A stretch of 64,000 nt of DNA from Vibrio azureus (GTDB lineage: Bacteria > Pseudomonadota > Gammaproteobacteria > Enterobacterales > Vibrionaceae): positions 1,509,467-1,573,466 of the forward strand of contig NZ_CP018617.1 of assembly GCF_002849855.1 (NCBI RefSeq). The letters run 5' to 3'. The translations under genes were made by a program, and so were the position numbers. The notes below the pieces were generated by a model. It did not search any database. It was not told the DNA's origin and was given only the letters and a program-made list of their open reading frames with translations. Below are positions 41,101 to 48,944 of this stretch, piece by piece. The stretch's first letter is position 1; every line of letters begins with the position of its first letter.

Positions 41101-42557
41101 AGTCAAACCTGCTCAAAAATACAGAGAAAAATTTAAGAGGGATGGAGCTAAATATTACAGATAAAGACAAACCTCCCATGGACGGTTTCTTACAAGCTAG
41201 GAACAAAATTTCTAACAAGCTTAACACCCTAGGCAGATGGGATACCGTAGTTTCAGTCCTTAACCTTGTCAATACCCTAAATCAGGTAGAAGCGCTTCAA
41301 TATATGCATGGCAACGCCTCTGAAGCAGATATCGCAGACCAACAGTTAACCGTGGCTTACAGCGCAGCTTGGTTTATCAATGCTGTAGCAGGAACGGCAA
41401 GAAGTATGATGTTAAGTAAAGTTTTAGGTAAGAATGACTTACTCGAAAATTCATTAAGAGCATTAGCGAATAAGTCATCTAGCTTACAACTCGCCAAAAG
41501 CTACATTACTGCTTCTTTGCTAGCGGGAACTGCCGGGATCATTGCTATTGGTTTGGAAGGCTGGCAAACCTATCTGCAACACGCTAATTCAACTGACTCT
41601 ACAGAACGAATTCTTTTAAAAGCAAAAGGAATAGGCCTTGCAGCTCAAGGAGTCGGCTGGGCTGGATTACTTATACAGGTTTTCAGAACTCGCTTTTTGG
41701 GATTAGCAGTGGGCAGTGTATTAAACGGCTGGATACTGGCGTTTAACTTTTGGGGAGCTCTGCTCTATTTAGCAGCAACTGTCTTTTTGATATTAACAAA
41801 AAAGCTCCCTCTTGAAGCTTGGCTTGCTGATTGTGTTTGGGGAATAGACCCAGATACATCATTAACTCCACAACAAGAGTTTAAAAACCTGATTGCAATT
41901 TTACACGCACCTAAAATTGAAAATATGAGCTTATACCAAACGTCTGAAGGTGTTTATCATCATATATTAATTACCATCCCAAACTCCCAGCCAGGCGAAA
42001 AGATTTGGCTAGGCTTATCTCAAGGGTTTTCTTCCAGGAAAGGCGATTGGCTTACCAAGCAAAAACTGGAAGGTGGCTTGAGCGGCACTTTAGTTGAGAA
42101 ATTACAGCAAAAAATTAAGCAAAAAATACAGGCTCAACACAATGAGATAAAGTCGCTTAAAAACGCAGATGAAATAGAAAGTATGCAACAAGAACTCACT
42201 GCTCTACAAAAGAGGAGCCAAGAAATTGTTGGCGGTGAAAAAGGATTGACATTCGAAGAATGGTCACAAGAAGATGGCAGTATTGTTATAAGACTAACGC
42301 CACCAAAACCATTACGCATATTTTCAGAAACGAGGTATCGAGAGCATATTGAACATTTGGAGCAGCTTAATATTTATATTAAGCGTGAAGATACCGATCC
42401 CTACGATGACGCCAAAAATAACAAATTGTATAATACTTACATCCAACGTATTATCGCGAATGCGAACCAACAAGAAGCACGAGTAATGGCACAAGAAGAA
42501 GCGAGTAAACTACCCGATATTCAATTTATAGAACTGCAGGTCCCAAACAATGAATAA
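38181..42557 (+). CDS. MIX-type T6SS toxin with LysM and membrane-insertion region
   Basis: A 1458-residue putative type VI secretion effector, not fully matched to a named protein. Residues about 256-301 form a LysM module (HIIEKGDTLIGVAKKHGLTL). The MIX-like motif RxGxxY is at 403-411 (LRNGWVYIV), within the VasX-type N-terminal region (PMATYSALAPVRYAIDI, LFPGGIFRSEHTPYTLRQL). A long helical middle follows. Residues about 1060-1207 are strongly hydrophobic (ASLLAGTAGIIAIGLEGW, LAVGSVLNGWILAFNF), suggesting membrane insertion as in VasX. The last 200 residues are charged and helical. It overlaps the first immunity-like gene. Neither vgrG nor hcp lies nearby, so delivery would depend on an apparatus elsewhere. 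Confidence 0.78.
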   Translation: MDFRKHRPKTSAAYQCVRDEKPIEKVEKVFQEAKKEPAFAYGIEFACDHSLFKQHVWTSLAVKLAKTGAEDQISMWNSVAAGKHTHYIAKVAEQEEKTLNIGWNNQSATPFDLDPVTPQAKDNLNITEAFIPVRPAIQMGTILGLPTEGYLYHFLDGKLLTEYRCKGEKNHRFVVTRSQEGAMNPEPIDEQTFEFILALWKRGEQVVTDQYLFYSLEPLDDDAIKGVDEGFLNEHGIKLDMDKLLPLTEGPGVRKCHIIEKGDTLIGVAKKHGLTLEELIDLNPHWKGNERALEINARLYLEEVSDYNHGDDVGYPSTSALIGKGLFSIGRECTKRPFPVVRITTSPMATYSALAPVRYAIDIIDKEKSNPDQSVGCNPPKEDTLFPGGIFRSEHTPYTLRQLRNGWVYIVSQDLESSKWSVEEYQALSGEFYRFIGETEQERLEAEAEKPKSHLLYLSDRPCFIGFASQRWTQLVQDLYTGESEESDTARTDWLRDVNGKEHLSDINTIEDNTADVGEEDIDIFEETCAAPSISKDLKSHLLSPLKLRNQADYQYQVPTLTQHNMIALDDPIGDMVDLYMRLSRYVAPTVKDKQTQRKLNIASTVRSLVRVPLDSKITADLSIEEQIQLESDVDYVLGTMNHLEASQKLLDGAHGRKDAFILAQSSKGSAENKLKNPEILNRLSNKGLSLKDVEALLPDYQKRLRAHGNIDWLAMDEFYAKHSKLQNECIAGIQHHAPILLDAFYTLGNDPRRFGYDISSPVHLTTLHELMDSILNDVYLSEELSESVKDKVDELSSNCYNLIGLTPYFYNVSLYASVNDLSNKPDFRKQVGEVYDNGRLPFSAFIAAFDDIIGFDSNSKLFQYTKSALVPIENTLNKIKGALTSAGDQMLTSMSSVTFRVASRNMGSKIPAVRESSTAAILFIQNNIYDLDIKQNKYFRAHHRELKAKIDEINKLKKALKGLKKGSKAYNVKSNLLKNTEKNLRGMELNITDKDKPPMDGFLQARNKISNKLNTLGRWDTVVSVLNLVNTLNQVEALQYMHGNASEADIADQQLTVAYSAAWFINAVAGTARSMMLSKVLGKNDLLENSLRALANKSSSLQLAKSYITASLLAGTAGIIAIGLEGWQTYLQHANSTDSTERILLKAKGIGLAAQGVGWAGLLIQVFRTRFLGLAVGSVLNGWILAFNFWGALLYLAATVFLILTKKLPLEAWLADCVWGIDPDTSLTPQQEFKNLIAILHAPKIENMSLYQTSEGVYHHILITIPNSQPGEKIWLGLSQGFSSRKGDWLTKQKLEGGLSGTLVEKLQQKIKQKIQAQHNEIKSLKNADEIESMQQELTALQKRSQEIVGGEKGLTFEEWSQEDGSIVIRLTPPKPLRIFSETRYREHIEHLEQLNIYIKREDTDPYDDAKNNKLYNTYIQRIIANANQQEARVMAQEEASKLPDIQFIELQVPNNE

Positions 42558-43272
42558 AAATATTCCCACTCTTCCAGAAATAACTGAAGAATACAAACAA
42601 CAGCAGCATCAAGCGGTATTAGATGCCGAAGTCATTTATGAGTTTGAACTACTAAAAGAGCCCAAAGTCGAGATCATCCTCATCATTTTTTTCTCGATAG
42701 TTTCTCTTTTTACTTTTTGGTTTGTCTATCTTGATGTCGAGTTTTTGTGGGCAGTAGTTATTTTAAACTTGATGGTTTGGGGAACATACCTCTCTTCCGG
42801 TAATCCGCAAATCGAACAAAAAGTCACGCTAACGAAAAAAGGCTTAATACTTAGTGAGTTAGAGCTAATACCCGAAGGGTTTTATACCGCGCTACGTAGT
42901 ACTGGTTTTATCGCCGCTGCACTTTGCGTCATCGCTGTTATTTTTTTCGGTCCTATGATGCTAGTCGGCGCTGGGGCTGGAGCATTAATGGGCTTTCAAA
43001 TGACTGGGGCTCAAAGGAAAGCTAGAGTTTGGATCACGCCATTTAATGAAAACGCTAATTATATAGGTTGCGTGTATAGTAAAGAAGGTTTCAAGAATCG
43101 ATTTCAATCCTGTAATTACAGACTGTACGATGAAAACGATGAAGTGCCCGAAGAGCAATATGATTTCTTCTATTTTAGATATTCAGCTTCTCATGATGAC
43201 CATAAGAGAATGAATGAAGAGATTAGTAAGCTCATAAATATCACAAAAGTGGATGATAAAACTCACTTGTAA
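42550..43272 (+). CDS. Immunity-like membrane protein, array copy 1 (core A)
   Basis: First of eight tandem paralogues, 240 residues. Its ATG overlaps the toxin's stop (ATGAATAA), so it is translationally coupled to it. Three to four membrane spans: about residues 38-57, 61-78 and 117-150, the last in the Gly-rich segment GPMMLVGAGAGALM. A soluble C-terminal part of about 75 residues differs from other copies. Core type A is FFSIVSLFTFWFVYLDVEF. Position directly after a pore-forming-type toxin and size resemble the VasX immunity protein TsiV2. Immunity is inferred. Confidence 0.78.
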   Translation: MNKNIPTLPEITEEYKQQQHQAVLDAEVIYEFELLKEPKVEIILIIFFSIVSLFTFWFVYLDVEFLWAVVILNLMVWGTYLSSGNPQIEQKVTLTKKGLILSELELIPEGFYTALRSTGFIAAALCVIAVIFFGPMMLVGAGAGALMGFQMTGAQRKARVWITPFNENANYIGCVYSKEGFKNRFQSCNYRLYDENDEVPEEQYDFFYFRYSASHDDHKRMNEEISKLINITKVDDKTHL

Positions 43273-43286
43273 TCGCTTCATGTTAA

Positions 43287-43316
43287 CAGCCTTAGGCCAT
43301 ATCTGGCCTAAGGCTG
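43287..43316 (+). repeat. Array spacer hairpin 1
   Basis: CAGCCTTAGGCC, loop ATATCT, GGCCTAAGGCTG: a perfect 12-base stem between copies 1 and 2. Confidence 0.9.
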
Positions 43317-43334
43317 GTATTCACTCAAAATAAT

Positions 43335-44057
43335 ATGAATAAAAATATTTCAAAACTGCCGGAACTCACCGAAGAATACAAACAACAGCAGCATCAAGCC
43401 GTATTAGATGCCGAAATCATTTATGAATTTGAACTGCTTAAAGAGCCTAAAATAGATATTGTAAATATCATTTTTCTATTAGCTGTTTCTCTCTTCACTT
43501 TTTGGTTTGTCTATCTTGATATCGAGTTTTTTTGGATAGTGGTGCTTTTGAACATGATTATTTGGGGAACATACATACCCTCCGGCAATCCGAAAGTCGA
43601 ACAAAAAGTCATGCTAACGAAAAAGGGCATTGTACTCAGTGAATTAGAACTGATACCTGAAGGGTTCTATGTTGCATTGCGCAGTACTGGTTATATTGTC
43701 GCTGTATTCTGCATTATCACGGTCTTCTTTTTAGGTCCTATGATGTTAGTGGGAGCTGGGGCTGGAGCATTGATGAGTTTTCAAATGGCAGGAGCTAAAA
43801 AGAAACCCAGAGTCTGGATCTCGCCATTCAGAGAAAGCGCCGACTACATATATCAAATTTACACTAATGATAATTTAAAAAATAAATCTTTTGCTTACAT
43901 GTATAAACTTCGAGACGAGGAAGGTGATATACCGATGGAACAACGAAATTTCTACTCTATTAGATATTCTGCAACCGAAGAAGAGCATGAAAAAATAAGC
44001 GTAGAGATTAAAAAAATTATCAACATTGCAAAGGTGTATGATAGAACTGACTTGTAA
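43335..44057 (+). CDS. Immunity-like membrane protein, array copy 2 (core A)
   Basis: A 240-residue paralogue. It shares the opening block (EEYKQQQHQAVLDAE) with copy 1 and a somewhat diverged core A (LLAVSLFTFWFVYLDIEF, then GPMMLVGAGAGALM). The tail (RESADYIYQIYTND onward) is its own. No Shine-Dalgarno is near the ATG; AAGG in the hairpin is more than 20 bases away. It may protect against a different toxin allele than copy 1. Confidence 0.75.
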   Translation: MNKNISKLPELTEEYKQQQHQAVLDAEIIYEFELLKEPKIDIVNIIFLLAVSLFTFWFVYLDIEFFWIVVLLNMIIWGTYIPSGNPKVEQKVMLTKKGIVLSELELIPEGFYVALRSTGYIVAVFCIITVFFLGPMMLVGAGAGALMSFQMAGAKKKPRVWISPFRESADYIYQIYTNDNLKNKSFAYMYKLRDEEGDIPMEQRNFYSIRYSATEEEHEKISVEIKKIINIAKVYDRTDL

Positions 44058-44070
44058 TAAGCTTATTTTA

Positions 44071-44102
44071 CCAGCCTTAGGCCATATCTGGCCTAAGGCT
44101 GG
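44071..44102 (+). repeat. Array spacer hairpin 2
   Basis: CCAGCCTTAGGCC, loop ATATCT, GGCCTAAGGCTGG: perfect 13-base stem. Confidence 0.9.
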
Positions 44103-44119
44103 CATTCACTCAAAATAAT

Positions 44120-44836
44120 ATGAATAAAAACATGCGAAAACTACCAAAAATGACAGAGGAATTCCAGCAGCAAGCAGTTCTAGATGCCGAAGTCATTTAT
44201 GAATTTGAGCAATTGCTCGAACCTAAGTACCCCTTTATTGATGTCATTCCATTTATTATTGTTATTTTAGCTGCGACATGGTGGAGCTTTTATGAGCCTG
44301 AGGTTGCTTGGGTCTTCATACCAGTATTTCTGATCACTTGGTTAACCTACAGGGCATCAGGCAACCCAAATATAGAACAAAAGGTGACCATAACCAAAAA
44401 AGGCATTATCGTCAGTGAATTGGAGTTAATACCTGAGGGCTACTTCACTATCCTACGCGCCACCGGCTATATTGTTGCTTTAATTTGCATCGTCTCAATA
44501 TTCTATTTTGGGCCTATGATGTTGGTTGGCGCTGGGGCTGGAGCATTAATGAGTTTTCAAGTCACCGGAGCGCAGAATGAACCCGAAATTATAACAACAC
44601 CATTTAACAATAATTTAGATTACATGCTCTGTATCACAAAAGGACGAAACTTCAAAAATGGTATATTAAACTTTACACACTCATTTAAATATGAAGAAGG
44701 TAACAACTACCCTGAAGATGTTCATAATTTCTTCTCTTTTTATTACTCTGCAACGTTACAACAACAAGTCAAAATGAGGGAGTTAATTAACAGAGAAATT
44801 AATATAACTTTTGAGGAAGATGTGACTCATATATAA
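44120..44836 (+). CDS. Immunity-like membrane protein, array copy 3 (core B)
   Basis: A 238-residue paralogue with the variant opening MNKNMRKLPKMTEE and core B (YPFIDVIPFIIVILAATWW, ELIPEGYFTILRATGYIV). The tail (NNNLDYMLCITKGRNF, ending THI) is close to that of copy 6. The Gly-rich GPMMLVGAGAGALM span is shared with core A. The conserved span and divergent flanks point to recombination among copies. Confidence 0.75.
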   Translation: MNKNMRKLPKMTEEFQQQAVLDAEVIYEFEQLLEPKYPFIDVIPFIIVILAATWWSFYEPEVAWVFIPVFLITWLTYRASGNPNIEQKVTITKKGIIVSELELIPEGYFTILRATGYIVALICIVSIFYFGPMMLVGAGAGALMSFQVTGAQNEPEIITTPFNNNLDYMLCITKGRNFKNGILNFTHSFKYEEGNNYPEDVHNFFSFYYSATLQQQVKMRELINREINITFEEDVTHI

Positions 44837-44845
44837 CACCCATTA

Positions 44846-44877
44846 CCAGCCTTAGATCATATCCGTCCTAAGGCTGG
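44846..44877 (+). repeat. Array spacer hairpin 3 (variant)
   Basis: CCAGCCTTAG and CTAAGGCTGG arms remain; the inner bases read ATCATATCCGTC, so the stem is ten pairs. Confidence 0.85.
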
Positions 44878-44895
44878 TATTCACTAAAAAATAAT

Positions 44896-45618
44896 ATGAA
44901 TAAAAATATTTCAAAACTGCCGGAACTCACCGAGGAGTACAAACAACAGCAGCGGCAAGCAGTTCTAGATGCCGAAGTCATCTATGAATTTGAGCAATTG
45001 CTTGAACGTAAATACCCCTTTATTGATGTCATTCCATTTGTTATTGTCATTTTAGCTGCGACATGGTGGAGCTTTTATGAGCCTGACGTTGCTTGGGTCT
45101 GCATGCCAGCATTTCTGATCACTTGGTTAACCTACAAGGCATCAGGCAACCCAAATATAGAACAAAAGGTGACCATAACCAAAAAAGGCATTATCGTCAG
45201 TGAATTGGAGTTAATACCTGAGGGCTACTTCACTATCCTACGCGCTACCGGCTATATTGTTGCTTTAATTTGCATCGTCTCAGTATTCTATTTTGGGCCT
45301 ATGATCTTGATTGGCGCTGGGGCTGGAGCATTAATGAGTTTTCAATTCACCGGAGCGCAGAACGAACCAGATGTAATAGTTACACCATTCACTAGAAATT
45401 CAGACTACGATCTGACTATGTTTACTGACAATAGATTTAAAAATGGTTTATTAAGATACGACTACTCGCTTAATGATGAAAAAAGAGCTTTGCTGTCAGA
45501 GCAGCGTAATTTCTTCTTTTTTGGCTATACTGCTCCCCCAGAAGAACAAGAAAAAATGAGTGAAGAAATAAATAAAATCCTCAATGTTGTATCAATTGAT
45601 GATCTAACACATTTATAA
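44896..45618 (+). CDS. Immunity-like membrane protein, array copy 4 (core B)
   Basis: A 240-residue mosaic: its opening MNKNISKLPELTEEYKQQQ is that of core-A copies, its core is B (YPFIDVIPFVIVILAATWW), and its tail (TRNSDYDLTMFTDNRF) is unlike the other core-B tails. This is the clearest single case of shuffled parts in the array. Membrane spans as in copy 3. Confidence 0.75.
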   Translation: MNKNISKLPELTEEYKQQQRQAVLDAEVIYEFEQLLERKYPFIDVIPFVIVILAATWWSFYEPDVAWVCMPAFLITWLTYKASGNPNIEQKVTITKKGIIVSELELIPEGYFTILRATGYIVALICIVSVFYFGPMILIGAGAGALMSFQFTGAQNEPDVIVTPFTRNSDYDLTMFTDNRFKNGLLRYDYSLNDEKRALLSEQRNFFFFGYTAPPEEQEKMSEEINKILNVVSIDDLTHL

Positions 45619-45652
45619 CACTTTTATGTTGTCAACATGTAACATATGTATT

Positions 45653-45684
45653 CCAGCCTTAGGCCATATCTGGCCTAAGGCTGG
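45653..45684 (+). repeat. Array spacer hairpin 4
   Basis: CCAGCCTTAGGCC and GGCCTAAGGCTGG with ATATCT loop, perfect stem. The preceding gap is longer than in other spacers. Confidence 0.9.
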
Positions 45685-45701
45685 CATTTACCCCAAATAA
45701 T

Positions 45702-46424
45702 ATGAATAAAAATATTCCCAATCTTCCAGAAATAACTGAAGAATACAAACAACAGCAGCATCAAGCCGTATTAGATGCCGAAGTCATTTATGAGTTTGAG
45801 CTAATTAAAGAGCGTAAGTTTCCGTATATAGACGCAATCCCATTTGCTTTTCTATGCTTAGCGGGTATTTGGCTTATGTTTCAAGTACCAGAATCAGCCT
45901 GGATGGTGGCTACTAGTTTGCTTATTCTTTGGGTAACCTATAGAGCAGCGGGTAACCCTGATGTTCAACAAAAGATCACACTAACTAAAAAAGGCATTAT
46001 TCAGAGTGAGTTAGATTTAATCCCTGAAGGATACTATAAGACCCTGCGCTGCACTGGCTATCTTGTTGCTGTACTCTGCATTATCGGAGTCTTTTTCCTT
46101 GGCCCTATGATGTTTGCTGGGGCTGGAGCTGGAGTATTGATGAGTTTTAAAGTGACTGGAGCTAAAGGACAAGCCAAAGTTTGGGTTACGCCGTTTCACC
46201 ACAAAACAGATTATGTGCATAGTACCTACAATGAAGCAAGCTTCAAAAATGAATTTCAAAGCTACGACTATAGCCTACAAGATAAAAATGATGAGATTCC
46301 TTATGAGCAAACTAAATTTTTCTCTTTTCGGTACTCTGCTCCCGATGAAGCACATAAAAAAATAAACGCGGAGATTAACAAAATAATCAACATAACAAAA
46401 TTTTATGATGAGACCGATTTGTAA
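45702..46424 (+). CDS. Immunity-like membrane protein, array copy 5 (core C)
   Basis: A 240-residue paralogue with core C (FPYIDAIPFAFLCLAGIW, LTYRAAGNPDV-like, GPMMFAGAGAGVLM) and tail HHKTDYVHSTYNEASF. Very close to copy 8 throughout, the two differing mainly in scattered substitutions. Opening MNKNIPNLPEITEEYKQQQ is shared with copy 1. Confidence 0.75.
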   Translation: MNKNIPNLPEITEEYKQQQHQAVLDAEVIYEFELIKERKFPYIDAIPFAFLCLAGIWLMFQVPESAWMVATSLLILWVTYRAAGNPDVQQKITLTKKGIIQSELDLIPEGYYKTLRCTGYLVAVLCIIGVFFLGPMMFAGAGAGVLMSFKVTGAKGQAKVWVTPFHHKTDYVHSTYNEASFKNEFQSYDYSLQDKNDEIPYEQTKFFSFRYSAPDEAHKKINAEINKIINITKFYDETDL

Positions 46425-46434
46425 CATACGTTTA

Positions 46435-46466
46435 CCAGCCTTAGGCCATATCTGGTCTAAGGCTGG
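46435..46466 (+). repeat. Array spacer hairpin 5
   Basis: CCAGCCTTAGGCC and GGTCTAAGGCTGG: one G-T wobble in an otherwise complete stem. Confidence 0.88.
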
Positions 46467-46483
46467 CATTCACTCAAAATAAT

Positions 46484-47203
46484 ATGAATAAAAACATGCG
46501 AAAACTACCTAAAATTACAGAGGAATTCAAGCAACAGCAGCAGCAAGCAGTTCTAGATGCCGAAGTCATTTATGAATTTGAGCAATTACTCGAACGTAAG
46601 TACCCCTTTATTGATGTCATTCCCTTTGTTATTTTAATTTTAGCTGCGACATGGGGGAGTTTTTATGAGCCTTTCGTTGCTTGGGTCTCTATACCAACAT
46701 TTCTGATCGTTTGGTTAACCTATAAGGCATCAGGCAACCCAAATATAGAACAAAAGGTGACCATAACCCAAAAAGGCATTATCGTCAGTGAATTGGAGTT
46801 AATACCTGAGGGCTACTTCACTATCCTACGCGCTACCGGCTATATTGTTGCTTTAATTTGCATCGTCTCAGTATTCTATTTTGGGCCTATGATCTTGATT
46901 GGCGCTGGGGCTGGAGCATTAATGAGTTTTCAATTCACCGGAGCGCAGAATGAACCTAAAGTTAGAGCAACACCATTTAACGACAATTTAGATTACGTGC
47001 TCAGTATCATAAATGGACGCAATTTCAAAAATGGCATATTAGGCTATACACATACATTTAGCAATCGAGATAACTACCCTCAAGATGTTCGTAATTTTTT
47101 CTCTTTTCATTACTCAGCAACATCACAACAACAAGCCAAAATGAGGGAATTAATTAGCAGAGAAATTAATATAATTTTTGAAGAAGATTTAACTCATATA
47201 TAA
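46484..47203 (+). CDS. Immunity-like membrane protein, array copy 6 (core B)
   Basis: A 239-residue paralogue. Opening MNKNMRKLPKITEE and tail NDNLDYVLSIINGRNF match copy 3; core B as in copies 3 and 4, with GPMILIGAGAGALM shared with copy 4 rather than copy 3. This again indicates exchange of segments. Same membrane topology. Confidence 0.75.
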   Translation: MNKNMRKLPKITEEFKQQQQQAVLDAEVIYEFEQLLERKYPFIDVIPFVILILAATWGSFYEPFVAWVSIPTFLIVWLTYKASGNPNIEQKVTITQKGIIVSELELIPEGYFTILRATGYIVALICIVSVFYFGPMILIGAGAGALMSFQFTGAQNEPKVRATPFNDNLDYVLSIINGRNFKNGILGYTHTFSNRDNYPQDVRNFFSFHYSATSQQQAKMRELISREINIIFEEDLTHI

Positions 47204-47205
47204 CA

Positions 47206-47234
47206 CCCTTAGATCATATCCGTCCTAAGGCTGG
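47206..47234 (+). repeat. Array spacer hairpin 6 (left arm damaged)
   Basis: CCCTTAGATCATATCCGTCC then TAAGGCTGG: the outer left arm CCAG is lost and only a short stem remains. Confidence 0.75.
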
Positions 47235-47251
47235 CATTTACTCAAAATAAT

Positions 47252-47974
47252 ATGAATAAAAATATTCCCAAACTGCCGGAACTCACCGAAGAGTACAAAC
47301 AACAGCAGCATCAAGCGGTATTAGATGCCGAAGTCATCTATGAATTTGAACTACTAAAAGAGCCTAAAGTCGAGATCAGCCTCATCATTTTTTTCTCGAT
47401 AGTTTCTCTTTTTACTTTTTGGTTTGTCTATCTTGATGTCGAGTTTTTGTGGGCAGTAGTTATTTTAAACTTGATGGTTTGGGGAACGTACCTCTCTTCC
47501 GGTAATCCGCAAATCGAACAAAAAGTCACGATAACGAAAAAAGGCATAATACTGAGTGAGTTAGAGCTAATACCCGAAGGGTTTTATGTCGCCCTGCGCA
47601 GTACTGGTTTTATCGCCGCTGCACTTTGTGTAATCGCTGTTATTTTTTTGGGTCCTATGATGTTAGTCGGCGCTGGGGCTGGAGCATTAATGGGCTTTCA
47701 AATGACCGGAGCTCAAAGGAAAGCAAAGGTTAAGGTAAAGCCCTTTTGTGGAAGTATTGACTACACATTAACTTTTATAAAGGCTTCAGGCTTCAAAAAT
47801 GGCTTGTTAGACTATATTTATAAGCCACGTGATGAAGATGATGAGTTACCTTGTGAACAGCGCAATTTCTACTCATTCTCCTTTTCTACCACACCAGAAG
47901 GACATAAAATAATAGCAAAAGAAATCAACAAGTTTCTCAATATTTCAAAAATTAACGATCACACTCACCTGTAG
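47252..47974 (+). CDS. Immunity-like membrane protein, array copy 7 (core A)
   Basis: A 240-residue paralogue whose core (FFSIVSLFTFWFVYLDVEF through GPMMLVGAGAGALMGFQM) is nearly identical to copy 1, yet its tail (CGSIDYTLTFIKASGF, ending THL) is different. Copies 1 and 7 lie 4.7 kb apart in the array, so core conversion or duplication followed by tail replacement must have happened. Confidence 0.75.
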   Translation: MNKNIPKLPELTEEYKQQQHQAVLDAEVIYEFELLKEPKVEISLIIFFSIVSLFTFWFVYLDVEFLWAVVILNLMVWGTYLSSGNPQIEQKVTITKKGIILSELELIPEGFYVALRSTGFIAAALCVIAVIFLGPMMLVGAGAGALMGFQMTGAQRKAKVKVKPFCGSIDYTLTFIKASGFKNGLLDYIYKPRDEDDELPCEQRNFYSFSFSTTPEGHKIIAKEINKFLNISKINDHTHL

Positions 47975-47983
47975 TATCCGTTA

Positions 47984-48015
47984 CCAGCCTTAGATCATAT
48001 CCGTCCTAAGGCTGG
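47984..48015 (+). repeat. Array spacer hairpin 7 (variant)
   Basis: CCAGCCTTAG and CTAAGGCTGG arms with ATCATATCCGTC-type interior, the same variant as hairpin 3. Confidence 0.85.
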
Positions 48016-48032
48016 CATTCACTCAAAATAAT

Positions 48033-48755
48033 ATGAATAAAAATATTTCAAAACTGCCTGAACTCACCGAAGAATACAAACAACAGCAGCATCAAGCCGT
48101 ATTAGATGCCGAAGTCATTTATGAATTTGAACTACTAAAAGAGCGTAAGTTTCCTTATATAGACGCAATCCCATTTGCTTTTCTATGCTTAGCGGGCATT
48201 TGGCTTATGTTTCAAGTACCAGAATCAGCCTGGATGGTGGCTACTAGTTTGCTTATCCTTTGGTTAACCTATAGAGCAGCGGGTAACCCTGATGTTCAAC
48301 AAAAGATCACACTAACCAAAAAAGGCATTATTCAGAGTGAGTTAGATTTAATCCCTGAAGGATACTATAAGACCCTGCGCTGCACTGGCTATCTTGTTGC
48401 TGCACTCTGCATTATTGGAGTCTTTTTCCTTGGCCCAATTATGTTTGCTGGGGCTGGAGCTGGAGTATTAATGAGTTTTAAAATGACTGGTGCAAAAGGA
48501 CAAGCCAAAGTTTGGGTTACGCCGTTTTACCACAAAACAGATTATGTGCTTAGTATCTACAATGAAGCAAGCTTCAAAAATGAATTTCAAGGCTACCACT
48601 ATAGCCTACAAGATAAAAATGATGAAATTCCTTATGAGCAAACTAAATTTTTCTTTTTTCGGTACTCAGCTCCCGGTGAAGTGCATAAAAAAATAAACGA
48701 GGAGATTAATAAAATAATCAATATAACAAAAGTTTATGATAGTACCAATGTGTAA
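48033..48755 (+). CDS. Immunity-like membrane protein, array copy 8 (core C)
   Basis: Last paralogue, 240 residues, core C as copy 5 with tail YHKTDYVLSIYNEASF. Opening MNKNISKLPELTEEYKQQQ belongs to the type in copies 2 and 4. It ends in STNV rather than the THL/TDL/THI ends of the others. A decayed hairpin follows, marking the array's end. Confidence 0.75.
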   Translation: MNKNISKLPELTEEYKQQQHQAVLDAEVIYEFELLKERKFPYIDAIPFAFLCLAGIWLMFQVPESAWMVATSLLILWLTYRAAGNPDVQQKITLTKKGIIQSELDLIPEGYYKTLRCTGYLVAALCIIGVFFLGPIMFAGAGAGVLMSFKMTGAKGQAKVWVTPFYHKTDYVLSIYNEASFKNEFQGYHYSLQDKNDEIPYEQTKFFFFRYSAPGEVHKKINEEINKIINITKVYDSTNV

Positions 48756-48765
48756 CATACGTATA

Positions 48766-48797
48766 CCAGTCTTAGGCCATACTTGGTTTAAGGTTGA
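48766..48797 (+). repeat. Array spacer hairpin 8 (decayed)
   Basis: CCAGTCTTAGGCC and TTGGTTTAAGGTTG: several mismatches in the stem. It marks the outer edge of the array. Confidence 0.75.
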
Positions 48798-48944
48798 GCT
48801 TACATAAAGAAAGACTTAAAGTCCTCGAAACCTCAAATCAAGTCCATGACTGTTATTTAGCCTATTAATTCAGTGAAATAGATAATTTTATTAGTGATAT
48901 AATTGGCATTTAAAAACTCACTGCATGGAAAGATAAATCAAAGT

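Noticed and set aside
43287..48797. Immunity array as an integron with attC sites
   Set aside because: The spacer hairpins lack the attC core sites and there is no integrase; all cassettes are related copies rather than unrelated genes.
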